A DNA stretch of 58,508 nt from assembly GCA_031278815.1 (NCBI GenBank), contig JAITJS010000143.1, positions 1-58,508 of the forward strand, in the 5' to 3' direction. This DNA comes from Treponema sp. (GTDB lineage Bacteria; Spirochaetota; Spirochaetia; Treponematales; Breznakiellaceae). Below the pieces are notes generated by a model. That model saw only the letters and a list, made by a program, of their open reading frames with translations, did no database searches and was not told the origin of the DNA. Every line of letters begins with the position of its first letter. The first letter of the stretch is position 1. The translations under genes and the position numbers were made by a program. Below are positions 48,874 to 58,370 of this stretch, piece after piece.

Positions 48874-51800
48874 TTATTTAAATACGATTTTGTCTTTATT
48901 AGCGCTTATTTCAGTCTTTATTTCGCTGATAGGCACCCATTGGATCAGAAAGGATATTTCATTGTTGAATTTATACACCGGCCTGCCGTTGCTTTGATCC
49001 AGATAAGGGGACAGGGTGATGCCGAGCTTGGCATTCCAATCCCCCAGGTGATGGACCAGATTCAGGCTGAAAGATTTTAACTTGAACCCCGAACTCCTGC
49101 GCAGAGCATCATCATCAAAGCGAAAGGAATTGAAGAGATCCTCCAATAGGTTTTGCTCTCCCGGCAATTCCATGGGAAGATCGAAGAAGGGCAGATTTTG
49201 CAAATACCGAAACACCACGGTATTCATGGATCTCGTATTCAAGGAAATATCGAGAAAGTTCGTGATCCCCAGGGTACAGCCCAGGGTAAAGGTATACTGG
49301 GAATAGGTGTAGCGCTGCAAATCCAAGGATAAGGCGGAATTGAGGGAGAGGGAAAAAGAAAGCCGTTTGCCCCAAAGCTTATCCTTTTTAAAGGTCTTAC
49401 CATAGGTTATCTGGAGTTCCTTGGGGTTCAGGGTCTCTTCCTCTTGGGACTGGACCCAGCCAGTAGCTTCCAAGGTATAGGTTCTGGAACGCAAAGCCGT
49501 ATACGAAGCGGAGAGCCCCCCCCAGGAAAGGCGGGTGGTAAGGTTCGTGTACTCCTTGAGTTCCGGGTCATAGGTGATCTCTTGGGTCAGGGAATAAGCG
49601 TTGTTCTTGCCGAAGAGGAGTTTTTCGGTAAAGTACACCGGTTCAAATTTCCGTTCCTCTTCATTATAAGGTTCCAGTATTTTACCCCGCAGGGCGGTTT
49701 CAGTCTGCCAGATCCTAAAGGTGGCATTTCCTGCCAGGGTATTCTCCTCTGGGGGTATATCAGCGGTAATCGTCAGATTCTGGGCCTTATCCATAACCGA
49801 TGCGGCGATATTCGCGGCAACTTGATGGGTGGTGAGATCCTCCTTATCCCACTTACCGTATGCTACGTCCCAGGAAGGATCCGCACCGGTCCCGTCAAAA
49901 ACGCTTTTCGCCAAAAGACCCTTGAGGTTGTACTGAAAATTGGTATTTCCCCAGATGGAGCTGGAGTAGAAGGGTTTTAGGGTGGTGGAAAATTCGTAGG
50001 ATGTGGTAAAAAGGGTGGCGTTATAGGCCCTTAAACGGGCGTTATCCAGGGCCGTGGGGGTGTTGAATTCTTCCGCTTCTTCATTAATATGGGTATATCC
50101 CTGCCATTGGCCATTACCGGAAAAGCGCAATCCCGTGGTATACAGACTTGTTTTTGGCTCACTGAAGGTAAAACCGAGGCTCCCGTTACTTCCAACGGTG
50201 GTTAAAACAGAAGAAACTTCCTGCCAATCAATCGCTTCGCGCTCAGGCCAGTTCTGCAAGGATGAGCGGTATTGCAGTTCCGAAGCGCCGGTAGGGGTCA
50301 AGCGGTAATCAATGGCAAATTGAGGTCTCCCGCTCCCTGGGACCGTAAACTTTTGGGATAGTATCGGGGGACCCAACTGATCCAAAGGGCTTGGATTATC
50401 CGTAGCGCTTTCGGATTCCTCTGGATGTTCCCAAGGAGAACGGGGGACCCCTATGCCTTGGAAGGGATCCGGCGCCTCTGTATCGGTTTGGGGGGCGGTA
50501 CTGGTCTTCGTGCCTCCGACGGTCAGGGGTGTTCCGGCGATGGAGGTACTAATCGAATACAGGGTCAATTTATCGGGAAAGAAAAAGAGCCGTTCCGGGG
50601 AAGTCGGAGAAGCAGCAGATACCCGGGCAGAGGTTCTCGTACGAAAGGACAGGGAAGTGCTCAAACTGGAAACTGAAAAGGAGGAGACATAGGGATTAAG
50701 GACCGTAACCGATGGCGTGATAGAGCCGCTCAGTCGCCATTCATAGGAGCCCAATGCCGAGGTGGTACTGGTCTCCTCATCCTCGGTATCCCCTTTGAGC
50801 ATGGTAATCCAATCCATTTCTTCACTCCGGTCCAAGAAGTCCTGGTCCACGAAAGGGTCCGCATAGAAGGGAAACGTCCAGGTAAAGGATCCGTATTTCC
50901 CGGACAGAGAACCTTTGGTATTCAAGCGGTACCGAAAAGGGATTTCCGTGAAAAAGATAGAGCTCTTGTTCCATTCGTCTGAGCCGTCATATTGGGCAAA
51001 GGGAGAATACCCCGAGTTGAGTTGGTAGATCGTACGGGTAAACCCAAGACCCGCAGAGAGATCCATCCCCCCAAAGATACCCTTACGGGGAAGGATCACT
51101 TCGGTTCCCAGATAGGCCCCTAAGTTCGAATAGGCGTCAAACAGCAGAGAAAGCCGGGTATCGTTGGAATCCCGGGACTTACGGCCAGTGCTACGCAAGA
51201 AGAGACCCTGTCGGGTCTTTTCCATATCCGCGCTGCTACCCAGGATCTTGGAAATGGAACTTTCCGACGCAGGGTTGGTCTTGGGCCGGCCCAAGAGATA
51301 GGTAGTGGTCTGGACAAAATTGCCCTCCCGGGAGCGGGTACCCACCACGGGATGAAAGATGATCTCGTCTGCGGGAAAATAAAAAAAGGGGATATACAAC
51401 ACCGGTATTTCCCCTACCTTTAAAACCGCACTCAACACCGCCCAATCCGAACCAGGCAAGAGCCAGAGCTTGTAGGCCTGGAGAGACCAGAGGGCCTCGG
51501 GATTCTTGGCATTGGAAATGGTTGCCCGGGTCATGACGGTTACCTCTTCATCACTGCGGGAGATGAGGGTTCCGGCAAACTCATAGGCAGTGGTGTTACC
51601 GGTAACGGATTTCTCCGTAACCCCTCCCACAAAGACACTGGACCAGTTATCCAGATTCACCGTGATAGAGGCTCCCTTAAAGGTCTCTATGGTATCCCCC
51701 GACTCTTTTCGGTATTCCACCCCACCGGAAGCGCTCATCATATTACGGGTTCGGTTGTAGAGAATCTCCCCTGCGCTAATCCGGTGTACCGCATCCTCCT

Positions 51801-52392
51801 CTTTGAGGCTCACCACCACATTTCCCCGTAGCCGGGCGTATTCCTCATCGACTACTTCCAGGGTAAAGTATTCGGTACTCCGGGCAGATTCAATGGTGAT
51901 GATGGTTTGCTTTTTGGGTTTTGGAGTTCCCTCGACGGGTTCTTCCTCCTGCACTGTTTGGGGAAGGGGGAGCATAAAGTAGCCGCGAAGCCGATTGGCC
52001 AATTCATCCTTGGTACCGCCTTCGCTTAAACCCAGGCTCCGGCACCATGTGGCTAGTTCCCTTAAACTGGAGGTCTTAATATCCATCTCCAGGATCTGCT
52101 GTTCCGGGCTTAGGGCTTCCGCTGTGGGGGGAGCAGGCGGGGAGGGCTCAAGGGGCGGCGTTTCAGCCGGGGACAGCTCTTCACCGGCCGGCGCCTCCAG
52201 TACCGGCGTCTCAGATGCCGGTACCGGGGCCTCCTCCTGGGCATACAGGGTTTGACTAAGCCCAAGGAAAAGGAGCAGAGATACAGTCCTCAGGATCCGA
52301 AGCAAGCAGGAGGCCTTTTTCCCCTGGTTCACGTTCCCCAGCAAAAATGTAGTACTACTGCCTAGACCCCATGCCGCCTCCCCCATATTCAC
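48874..52392 (-). CDS. lptD: LptD/OstA-like outer membrane beta-barrel protein
   Basis: This 1172-residue protein resembles the treponemal LptD-like protein. It begins at GTG (or the ATG two codons on), overlapping the upstream stop as GTGA. A signal segment (ILRTVSLLLFLGLSQTLYA) is followed by a Pro/Glu-rich stretch, then a SAP-like motif (SLRELATWCRSLGLSEGGTKDELANRLRGYF) near residue 110. The OstA/LptA jellyroll follows (ARLRGNVVVSLKEEDAVHRISAGEILYNRTRNMMSASGGV), then a long beta-barrel with alternating aromatic strands ending IETEISANKDKIVFK-like. Gram-negative LptD inserts lipopolysaccharide; treponemes lack typical LPS, so the cargo is unknown. Confidence 0.88.
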   Translation of the reverse strand: MNMGEAAWGLGSSTTFLLGNVNQGKKASCLLRILRTVSLLLFLGLSQTLYAQEEAPVPASETPVLEAPAGEELSPAETPPLEPSPPAPPTAEALSPEQQILEMDIKTSSLRELATWCRSLGLSEGGTKDELANRLRGYFMLPLPQTVQEEEPVEGTPKPKKQTIITIESARSTEYFTLEVVDEEYARLRGNVVVSLKEEDAVHRISAGEILYNRTRNMMSASGGVEYRKESGDTIETFKGASITVNLDNWSSVFVGGVTEKSVTGNTTAYEFAGTLISRSDEEVTVMTRATISNAKNPEALWSLQAYKLWLLPGSDWAVLSAVLKVGEIPVLYIPFFYFPADEIIFHPVVGTRSREGNFVQTTTYLLGRPKTNPASESSISKILGSSADMEKTRQGLFLRSTGRKSRDSNDTRLSLLFDAYSNLGAYLGTEVILPRKGIFGGMDLSAGLGFTRTIYQLNSGYSPFAQYDGSDEWNKSSIFFTEIPFRYRLNTKGSLSGKYGSFTWTFPFYADPFVDQDFLDRSEEMDWITMLKGDTEDEETSTTSALGSYEWRLSGSITPSVTVLNPYVSSFSVSSLSTSLSFRTRTSARVSAASPTSPERLFFFPDKLTLYSISTSIAGTPLTVGGTKTSTAPQTDTEAPDPFQGIGVPRSPWEHPEESESATDNPSPLDQLGPPILSQKFTVPGSGRPQFAIDYRLTPTGASELQYRSSLQNWPEREAIDWQEVSSVLTTVGSNGSLGFTFSEPKTSLYTTGLRFSGNGQWQGYTHINEEAEEFNTPTALDNARLRAYNATLFTTSYEFSTTLKPFYSSSIWGNTNFQYNLKGLLAKSVFDGTGADPSWDVAYGKWDKEDLTTHQVAANIAASVMDKAQNLTITADIPPEENTLAGNATFRIWQTETALRGKILEPYNEEERKFEPVYFTEKLLFGKNNAYSLTQEITYDPELKEYTNLTTRLSWGGLSASYTALRSRTYTLEATGWVQSQEEETLNPKELQITYGKTFKKDKLWGKRLSFSLSLNSALSLDLQRYTYSQYTFTLGCTLGITNFLDISLNTRSMNTVVFRYLQNLPFFDLPMELPGEQNLLEDLFNSFRFDDDALRRSSGFKLKSFSLNLVHHLGDWNAKLGITLSPYLDQSNGRPVYKFNNEISFLIQWVPISEIKTEISANKDKIVFK

Positions 52393-52724
52393 TGCTCGGC
52401 GATTTCCAGGAGTCCTGCAGCGGCTATCTGTTCCTCGGAGATTCCCATGGCACTGAGTTTCCGGGCAACTGCTTGCGCTTTCCGGGTAGCCGCAGCTTCG
52501 ACTACCCGTATAATCCCCTCATAATCTATCAGTTTGCTATGTTCCCACAAGGCGCTTACCTCCGCGAATTCAGTATAGGGTGAATATATTTCTTGCTGCA
52601 ATCCTAAGGTCAAGCAGCGTAGGTTCTCTCCATCCCAGGAACTTAAGATACCTTTTCCCTCGCTCCGTTCCACTGCTGCCATGATGTCCTCCACTATCCC
52701 CGAGGCATTTGAAAACCCGGTCAA
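52389..52724 (-). CDS. Small hypothetical protein coupled to lptD
   Basis: This 111-residue soluble protein is not recognised. It is mostly helical (SGIVEDIMAAVERSEGKGILSSWDGENL, IIRVVEAAATRKAQAVARKLSAMGI, EEQIAAAGLLEIAEQ). It lies between uvrA and lptD on the same strand. Its stop overlaps the lptD start, so it is probably translated with it. No Cys, signal or membrane segment helps to place it. Confidence 0.65.
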   Translation of the reverse strand: MTGFSNASGIVEDIMAAVERSEGKGILSSWDGENLRCLTLGLQQEIYSPYTEFAEVSALWEHSKLIDYEGIIRVVEAAATRKAQAVARKLSAMGISEEQIAAAGLLEIAEQ

Positions 52725-52768
52725 AGAGCTGAAGGATTTCCCCGGGTTTCAAAGTATTTTTCCCTATC

Positions 52769-55618
52769 CTATCTGTGCCGGTCCAGCAGTTCCTTAAGGT
52801 ACTGACCGGTATAGGAATTGGTATGGGCGGCTACGGCTTCCGGGGTGCCCGCGACTACTAGCTCACCACCTTTGTCTCCTCCTTCAGGGCCTAAATCAAT
52901 GAGGTGATCCGCCTGCAAGAGTACATCCAGGTTATGCTCGATCATGACCACCGTATTGCCCTGATCCACCAGGCGCTGGATCACCTCCATGAGCTGCTTC
53001 ACATCGACAAAATGGAGCCCCGTGGTGGGTTCATCCAGCAGGTAGAGGGTTTTACCGGTGGAACGCTTGGAAAGTTCCAGGGCTAGTTTCACCCGTTGGG
53101 CCTCCCCGCCGGAAAGGGTGAGGGCAGATTGACCGAGCTTGACATACCCAAGCCCCACCGAAAGGAGGGTGTTCATCTTCCGGGCGATGTGGGGTATATG
53201 TATAAAGAAGTCGGTAGCCTCCTCAATGGTCATGGCCAGCACATCCGCAATGTTCTTCCCCTTATACCGGATTTCCAGGGTTTCCTTGTTAAAGCGCTGG
53301 CCATGACACACATCACAGGTAATGTACACATCCGGCAAGAAGTTCATCTCGATCTTGATGGTCCCGTCCCCATGGCAGTTCTCGCATCTTCCTCCCCGGA
53401 CATTAAAGGAGAAGCGACCACTCTTGTAGCCCCGCATTTTTGCCTCTGGGAGGCTGGAAAAAAGGTCCCGGATCCCCGAAAATACCCCCACATAGGTGGC
53501 AGGGTTGGATCTAGGAGTCCGTCCAATGGGGCTCTGATCAATGTCGATGACCTTATCAATCAGGTCCGCTCCTTCGAGCTTGGTATAGGCCCCTTCCACG
53601 CGGCTGCTACGGTACAGTCGGTTTGCCAGGGCCGGGTAGAGCACGTCTGAAAGGAGGGTGGATTTCCCCGAACCAGAGACCCCGGTGATGCAGGTGAAGA
53701 CCCCCAGCGGTATGGCCACATCGATCCCTTTCAGGTTATGTTCCCTAACCCCGGTGAGACGCAGAAAGGTCCCCTTCCCCTGCCGGCGCTCCGGGGGGAT
53801 GACCATGGTGAGCTTCCCTGCCAGGTATTGCCCAGTGAGGCTTTCCTTGATCTTCATCAGTTCCCGCGGACTGCCCTGGCCCACCACCGCACCGCCGTGA
53901 ACCCCCGCGCCGGGCCCCAAGTCCACGATGTAATCTGCGGTTCTGAGGGTTTGTTCATCGTGTTCCACCACAATGAGGGTGTTACCCAGGTTTCGCAGGT
54001 ACAAGAGGGTGTCAATGAGCCGCTGGTTATCCCGCTGATGCAGACCGATGGAAGGTTCATCCAGGATGTAGAGGACCCCCACCAGGCTTGACCCTATCTG
54101 GGTGGCCAACCGGATCCGCTGGGCCTCCCCGCCGGAGAGGGTTGCGGCCTTGCGTTCCAGGGTGAGGTACTCAAGGCCCACGTTCTTCATAAAGCCCAGC
54201 CGGGCACGGATCTCCTTCAATATCTGGAAGGCTATCTGCTGTTCCGTCTCGCTCAACTGGATCGTATCGAAAAAGGCCAGGGAATCGCTTACCGAAAGGC
54301 TGGTCAGTTCCCAGATATTCAGGGCATTAACCCCCTCGCTCCCGACGGTTACCCCCAGGACCTCTGGTTTCAGCCGTTTACCCCCGCAGTCTTCACAGGG
54401 TTTTTGGCTCATAAACTTTTCAAGCCACTCCTTGATCCCCGGGGACTGGGTCTCCAGGTAGCGGCGTTTCAAGTCTTCCAACACACCGGGGTACTTTGCC
54501 CGATACTCGAAGCGACCGGTCTTGTCCCGGTTCTCATAGCTTATATCGATCTCCTCCTTGCTGCCGTAGAGGATCGCCTCCAGGACTTTCTTGGGAAGGT
54601 CCTTCAACGGGGTGTCCAGGCTGAACTGGTAATGCCGGGCCAGGCTCTCAAAGCGGCTGCGGTGCCATGCAGATTCCGGGTTATAGGGCACCACCCCTCC
54701 CTGGTTAAAAGAAAGGGACCGGTCGGGGATCACCAAGTGCGGGTCAAACTCCAACTTCGCGCCCAAGCCTGAACAGGCGGGGCAGGCTCCGAAGGGGTTG
54801 TTGAAGGAGAACAGCCGAGGCTGTAGGTCCGGGATAGAGATACCGCAGTCCGGGCAGGCGTTTTTCTGGCTGAAGAATCGCTCTTCATCTCCGATTGCGG
54901 TCTGGATCAGGAGCAGCAGTATTCCATCTGCCGCTTGGAGCGCGGTTTCCACGGATTCTGCCAGCCGGGAACGGATGTCTGGGCCAATCACCAGCCGGTC
55001 CACTACGATCTCAATGGTATGTTTCTTCTGTTTATCCAGTTTAATGGGGGTCCCCTCATCGAAGTTCACCATAAGCCCGTCTATCCGGGCCCGGGCAAAT
55101 CCCGCCTTCCGGGCGTCTTCGAGGATCTTCTGATGTTCCCCCTTCTTGCCTCGGATCACCGGAGACAGGAGCTGAATCCGGCTTCCCTGGTCCAAGGCGA
55201 GGATCGTGTCGATGATCTGGTCCACCGGCTGTTCACGGATAGCTCTCCCGCATTGAGGACAATGGGGCACCCCGATCCTGGCATAGAGGAGCCGGTAATA
55301 ATCGTAAATCTCGGTAACCGTTCCCACGGTGGAACGGGGGTTTCGGTGGGTGGTTTTCTGTTCTATGGAAATAGCCGGGGAAAGCCCCTCGATATAGTCC
55401 AGATCGGGCTTATCCATACGGCCTAGGAATTGTCGGGCGTATGCAGAAAGGCTTTCCACATAGCGCCGCTGCCCTTCGGCAAAGATGGTATCGAAGGCCA
55501 AAGAACTTTTCCCGGATCCTGAAAGGCCGGAGATGACGATGAGTTTATCCCGGGGCAGATCCAGGTCGATGTTTTTCAGGTTATGCTCCCGAGCGCCTCG
55601 GATGATGAGTTTATCCAT
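52769..55618 (-). CDS. uvrA: Excinuclease ABC subunit A
   Basis: This 949-residue nucleotide-excision-repair ATPase starts at the ATG at 55618 (MDKLIIRGAREHNLKNIDLDLPRD); frames reaching farther upstream add unrelated residues. Two ABC modules are present, with Walker A loops SGLSGSGKSSLAFDT near residue 32 and TGVSGSGKSTLLSDV near 640. Zinc modules are CPQCGRAI, CPDCGISIPD...CPACSGLG, CEDCGGKRLKPE and CENCHGDG...CDVCHGQRFN. Signatures LSGGEAQRIRLATQIG and LSGGEAQRVKLALELS are both intact. Confidence 0.97.
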   Translation of the reverse strand: MDKLIIRGAREHNLKNIDLDLPRDKLIVISGLSGSGKSSLAFDTIFAEGQRRYVESLSAYARQFLGRMDKPDLDYIEGLSPAISIEQKTTHRNPRSTVGTVTEIYDYYRLLYARIGVPHCPQCGRAIREQPVDQIIDTILALDQGSRIQLLSPVIRGKKGEHQKILEDARKAGFARARIDGLMVNFDEGTPIKLDKQKKHTIEIVVDRLVIGPDIRSRLAESVETALQAADGILLLLIQTAIGDEERFFSQKNACPDCGISIPDLQPRLFSFNNPFGACPACSGLGAKLEFDPHLVIPDRSLSFNQGGVVPYNPESAWHRSRFESLARHYQFSLDTPLKDLPKKVLEAILYGSKEEIDISYENRDKTGRFEYRAKYPGVLEDLKRRYLETQSPGIKEWLEKFMSQKPCEDCGGKRLKPEVLGVTVGSEGVNALNIWELTSLSVSDSLAFFDTIQLSETEQQIAFQILKEIRARLGFMKNVGLEYLTLERKAATLSGGEAQRIRLATQIGSSLVGVLYILDEPSIGLHQRDNQRLIDTLLYLRNLGNTLIVVEHDEQTLRTADYIVDLGPGAGVHGGAVVGQGSPRELMKIKESLTGQYLAGKLTMVIPPERRQGKGTFLRLTGVREHNLKGIDVAIPLGVFTCITGVSGSGKSTLLSDVLYPALANRLYRSSRVEGAYTKLEGADLIDKVIDIDQSPIGRTPRSNPATYVGVFSGIRDLFSSLPEAKMRGYKSGRFSFNVRGGRCENCHGDGTIKIEMNFLPDVYITCDVCHGQRFNKETLEIRYKGKNIADVLAMTIEEATDFFIHIPHIARKMNTLLSVGLGYVKLGQSALTLSGGEAQRVKLALELSKRSTGKTLYLLDEPTTGLHFVDVKQLMEVIQRLVDQGNTVVMIEHNLDVLLQADHLIDLGPEGGDKGGELVVAGTPEAVAAHTNSYTGQYLKELLDRHR

Positions 55619-55859
55619 AAGGGTACAGCATAACCAGAAGGCCCCCCTAAGGCAAGAAGCCCGGTACGCCAATTCCCCGGATCCGGTAGAGGGCGCTATA
55701 AAACTCAAGAAAATGAATCGCGGATTTTTTTGCAGTGCGAATTGTATGACGAAAAAGTTTCGTAAGGAGTCAAGCCTAAACCCTTGCGTGGCCGATTGGT
55801 GATTTTACCAAGGATTTTGTCAAGCTGGTTTTGGGTAAGGGCAGGGCACCAGCCTTTAC

Positions 55860-56504
55860 TTAGTGATGGGTAAATCCGAATTCCTGGGGAAGGATCACCA
55901 AAAAGCGTCCTGCCTCTGCAAACAGGGAAACCTCCGCGTCCAGCAGCACATTACTCAGTCCACAAAAACCCCGCTCCCAGGCTAGACCCTCCAGCGGCCA
56001 CTTAAGCCCCTGGCTCCGCACCTCCCAGGGGCCTGAACCCAGGGGAAAAATCGAAAGAAGCGCTCCGGGGTGGAGCCTGAGGGCCAGCGGCTCCTGAGCA
56101 TTGAGACAGTGTATATCCTCCTTGCCGGTAAACCAACGGTGAGGACGGGGCTCCCGTTCAAAAAGGGCCTGAATGGCAAACAGATGATCCATCCTCCCAC
56201 TGCCGCCGCCAATCAGCCAGGTTTCAGCACAACCCTTTTCCCACAGCAAAGCAAGGGCCAATTCCGTATCCGTCCGATCCTTATCCCGAGGATAGCGCAG
56301 GATCCGCGGTGGGGGATAGGCCTCAAGCCGCTGGAGATCATCCAGGGAATCCATATCTCCCACAATCCAATCAGGCTTTAACCCGGCCTGTTCCGCAAGG
56401 ATAAGCCCGGAATCCGCAGCTACCAGGATATCCGCGCCTCGCACCAGGGCCTTGCACCGTGCAGGTTCTGGGCCTGCTCCCCCTATAACCGCGATACCCC
56501 GCAT
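55860..56504 (-). CDS. thiN: Thiamine pyrophosphokinase
   Basis: This 214-residue enzyme transfers pyrophosphate from ATP to thiamine. The start at 56504 has AGGGAGG upstream. Family motifs are ILVAADSGLILAEQAGLKPDWIVGDMDSL near residue 30, YPRDKDRTDTELAL near 70 and LIGGGSGRMDHLFA near 94. The C-terminal beta-sandwich (LALRLHPGALLSIFPLG...) is present. It is divergent from cca, and about 240 bases without a recognised gene separate it from uvrA. Confidence 0.93.
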   Translation of the reverse strand: MRGIAVIGGAGPEPARCKALVRGADILVAADSGLILAEQAGLKPDWIVGDMDSLDDLQRLEAYPPPRILRYPRDKDRTDTELALALLWEKGCAETWLIGGGSGRMDHLFAIQALFEREPRPHRWFTGKEDIHCLNAQEPLALRLHPGALLSIFPLGSGPWEVRSQGLKWPLEGLAWERGFCGLSNVLLDAEVSLFAEAGRFLVILPQEFGFTHH

Positions 56505-56553
56505 ACATGCCTCCCTTTGCCAGCATGGGCTTAGTATAGTATAGTGTTTTTTG

Positions 56554-57909
56554 ATGGGCAAGCTCGTTATTCACCCCATATTACAAGAAATCGCCGGTAT
56601 ATTTACCCGCCATGGAAAACAGGTGTTTCTCGTGGGAGGTGCAGTCCGGGATCTTCTCCGAGGTCATAAGGCTCAGGACTGGGACCTGGCCACCGATGCC
56701 CTGCCTCAGGAGGTGATCGCCTTGTTCCCCCGGGTTATCCCCACGGGTATCAAGCACGGGACCGTTACGGTGCATTTCAAAGGCCGTTCCGTGGAGGTAA
56801 CCACCTATCGTACTGAATCAGGCTACCATGATGGCCGCCGGCCCGATCAGGTTACCTATACGGCCCGGATTGAGGAAGACTTATCCCGCCGGGATTTCAC
56901 CATGAATGCCATTGCCCTGCCCCTCCCCAAGGGGCCCCTGGTGGATCCCTTCAATGGCATCGCTGACATAAGGGCTCACCGGATCCGCTGTGTGGGAGAT
57001 CCCCAAGCACGGTTTGCCGAGGATGGGCTGCGGCCTGTACGGGCGGTTCGGTTTGCCGCTCAGATGGGATTTGAAGTGGAGCAGGCCACCCTTGATGCCA
57101 TTCCCCGCGCCCTGAAGACCACTGAAAAAGTTTCCCCAGAACGGATCCGAGATGAACTGGATAAAATCCTTGCCTCTCCCCAACCGTCCCGGGCGTTCTT
57201 ACTCATGGAAGAAACCAGGCTGCTGGAACTCCTCCTGCCAGAACTAGCCTCTTGTCGGAACATTGAGCAGAAGGGGTTCCATCGGTTTGATGTGCTGGAT
57301 CATTCCCTGTTGGCTTGCGATGCTGCAGCCCGGGACCAGGCACCTGGGCTGGTCCGGGCTGCAGCCCTTCTCCATGATATTGGGAAACCGGTAACCCGCT
57401 CCCTGGATCTCAACGGGGTATGGACCTTTTACCAGCATGAGCAGGTCTCTGCTACCCTCAGCCGGGACCTGCTGACCCGCTTCCACTACCCCAATGCGGT
57501 GATTGAGGGGATAGTTCATTTGATTAAGGAGCACATGTTCCACTATGAAGCAAACTGGAGCGACGGGGCGGTCCGACGGTTCATCATCCGGGTGGGGGAA
57601 GAAAACTTGAACAACCTGTACCAGCTTAGAAGAGCCGATGCTTACGCAACGACCGGGCAGGATCTCCCCAAGGATTTCCTGCTTCCCTTGATTACTCGGG
57701 TTGATGCGGTATTGGCCAAAAGCCGGGCCTTGTCGCTCAAGGATTTACCCGTTTCAGGAAAGGACCTGCTCATCATGGGGATCAAACCAGGCCCCATCAT
57801 GGGAATAATCCTCTCCGCGCTTCTGGAAGCGGTGGTGGAAGATCCGGCGCTTAATACCAAGGAAACATTACTAACAATAGCAGGAAAGCTGAAAGAGCGA
57901 TACCGGTAA
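56554..57909 (+). CDS. cca: CCA tRNA nucleotidyltransferase with HD domain
   Basis: This 451-residue enzyme adds or repairs the 3' CCA of tRNA. The nucleotidyltransferase core is VFLVGGAVRDLLRGHKAQDWDLATDALP, followed by VEVTTYRTESGYHDGRRPDQVTYTARIEEDLSRRDFTMNAIAL. RNA-binding helices follow (GLRPVRAVRFAAQMGFEVEQATLDAI). An HD phosphohydrolase domain sits at LVRAAALLHDIGKPVTRS near residue 265. ATG 56554 is used; the TTG one codon upstream is less likely. A terminator follows, and two tRNA genes converge on it. Confidence 0.94.
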   Translation: MGKLVIHPILQEIAGIFTRHGKQVFLVGGAVRDLLRGHKAQDWDLATDALPQEVIALFPRVIPTGIKHGTVTVHFKGRSVEVTTYRTESGYHDGRRPDQVTYTARIEEDLSRRDFTMNAIALPLPKGPLVDPFNGIADIRAHRIRCVGDPQARFAEDGLRPVRAVRFAAQMGFEVEQATLDAIPRALKTTEKVSPERIRDELDKILASPQPSRAFLLMEETRLLELLLPELASCRNIEQKGFHRFDVLDHSLLACDAAARDQAPGLVRAAALLHDIGKPVTRSLDLNGVWTFYQHEQVSATLSRDLLTRFHYPNAVIEGIVHLIKEHMFHYEANWSDGAVRRFIIRVGEENLNNLYQLRRADAYATTGQDLPKDFLLPLITRVDAVLAKSRALSLKDLPVSGKDLLIMGIKPGPIMGIILSALLEAVVEDPALNTKETLLTIAGKLKERYR

Positions 57910-57913
57910 GGCT

Positions 57914-57961
57914 AGGTCCATCCTGCATAGGAGCTTATCCAGGATAGACCTTCAGTTTTTG
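57914..57961 (+). terminator. Rho-independent terminator of cca
   Basis: AGGTCCATCCTG (57914-57925) pairs with CAGGATAGACCT (57940-57951) with one G-U pair, a 12-base stem, followed by TCAGTTTTTG. It may also end the tRNA transcript arriving from the other strand. Confidence 0.8.
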
Positions 57962-57974
57962 TACCACTAACGTA

Positions 57975-58061
57975 CGGAGAGAGAGGGATTTGAACCCTCG
58001 GTACCCTTCCGAGTACACACGACTTCCAATCGTGCACCTTCGACCGCTCGGTCATCTCTCC
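57975..58061 (-). tRNA. tRNA-Ser (anticodon GGA)
   Basis: On the minus strand a full cloverleaf with a long variable arm: acceptor GGAGAGA paired with TCTCTCC plus discriminator G, D-arm GACCGAGCGGTCGAAGG, anticodon loop TTGGAAG with GGA, variable arm TACTCGGAAGGGTA, T-arm CGAGGGTTCAAATCCCTC. The 3' CCA is not encoded. Confidence 0.95.
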
Positions 58062-58071
58062 CTTATAGGGC

Positions 58072-58158
58072 CGGAGAGAGAGGGATTCGAACCCTCGGAA
58101 CCCCAAGGGGTTCAACGATTTTCGAGACCGTCCGATTCAACCGCTCTCGCATCTCTCC
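58072..58158 (-). tRNA. tRNA-Ser (anticodon CGA)
   Basis: Same acceptor stem as its neighbour (GGAGAGA with TCTCTCC, then G). Anticodon loop CTCGAAA gives CGA. Long variable arm around AACCCCTTGGGGTT, T-arm CGAGGGTTCGAATCCCTC. Ten bases separate it from the GGA gene, so the two come from one transcript. Confidence 0.94.
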
Positions 58159-58164
58159 ATTTTT

Positions 58165-58252
58165 ATAGCTTAAGGCTAAAGGGATTTAACCCTCCGACCT
58201 TGCCAAACCCATTAAAGCAGTTTCACCATTTGAGCCGTTGAAACTGCATCTA
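58165..58252 (-). other. tRNA-like remnant or leader RNA before the two tRNA-Ser genes
   Basis: On the minus strand, directly behind the promoter, lies a hairpin GCAGTTTCA...TGAAACTGC (9 perfect pairs) with a D-arm-like word (GGCTCAAATGGTGAAAC). Then a T-arm-like GGAGGGTTAAATCCCTTT follows. Acceptor halves do not pair and the T-loop lacks its usual C, so it is not a working tRNA. Confidence 0.45.
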
Positions 58253-58267
58253 GTATGTAACTTTTAT

Positions 58268-58296
58268 AGTATACTGCCTATGACCGCGGGAGTCAA
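58268..58296 (-). promoter_or_regulatory. Promoter of the tRNA-Ser unit
   Basis: On the minus strand TTGACT, a 17-base spacer and TATACT, five of six matches in each hexamer. It reads into the tRNA-like element and both tRNA-Ser genes. Confidence 0.75.
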
Positions 58297-58370
58297 GCCG
58301 CCGCACCATGGCTCAAAACTAAAATTGAGCCGAATACGTTATGCCCTATAAGATTATTCTCTCAGTGTCT

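Noticed and set aside
58165-58252. Third functional tRNA gene
   Set aside because: The acceptor halves do not pair, the anticodon stem cannot be drawn and the T-loop lacks the conserved TTC.
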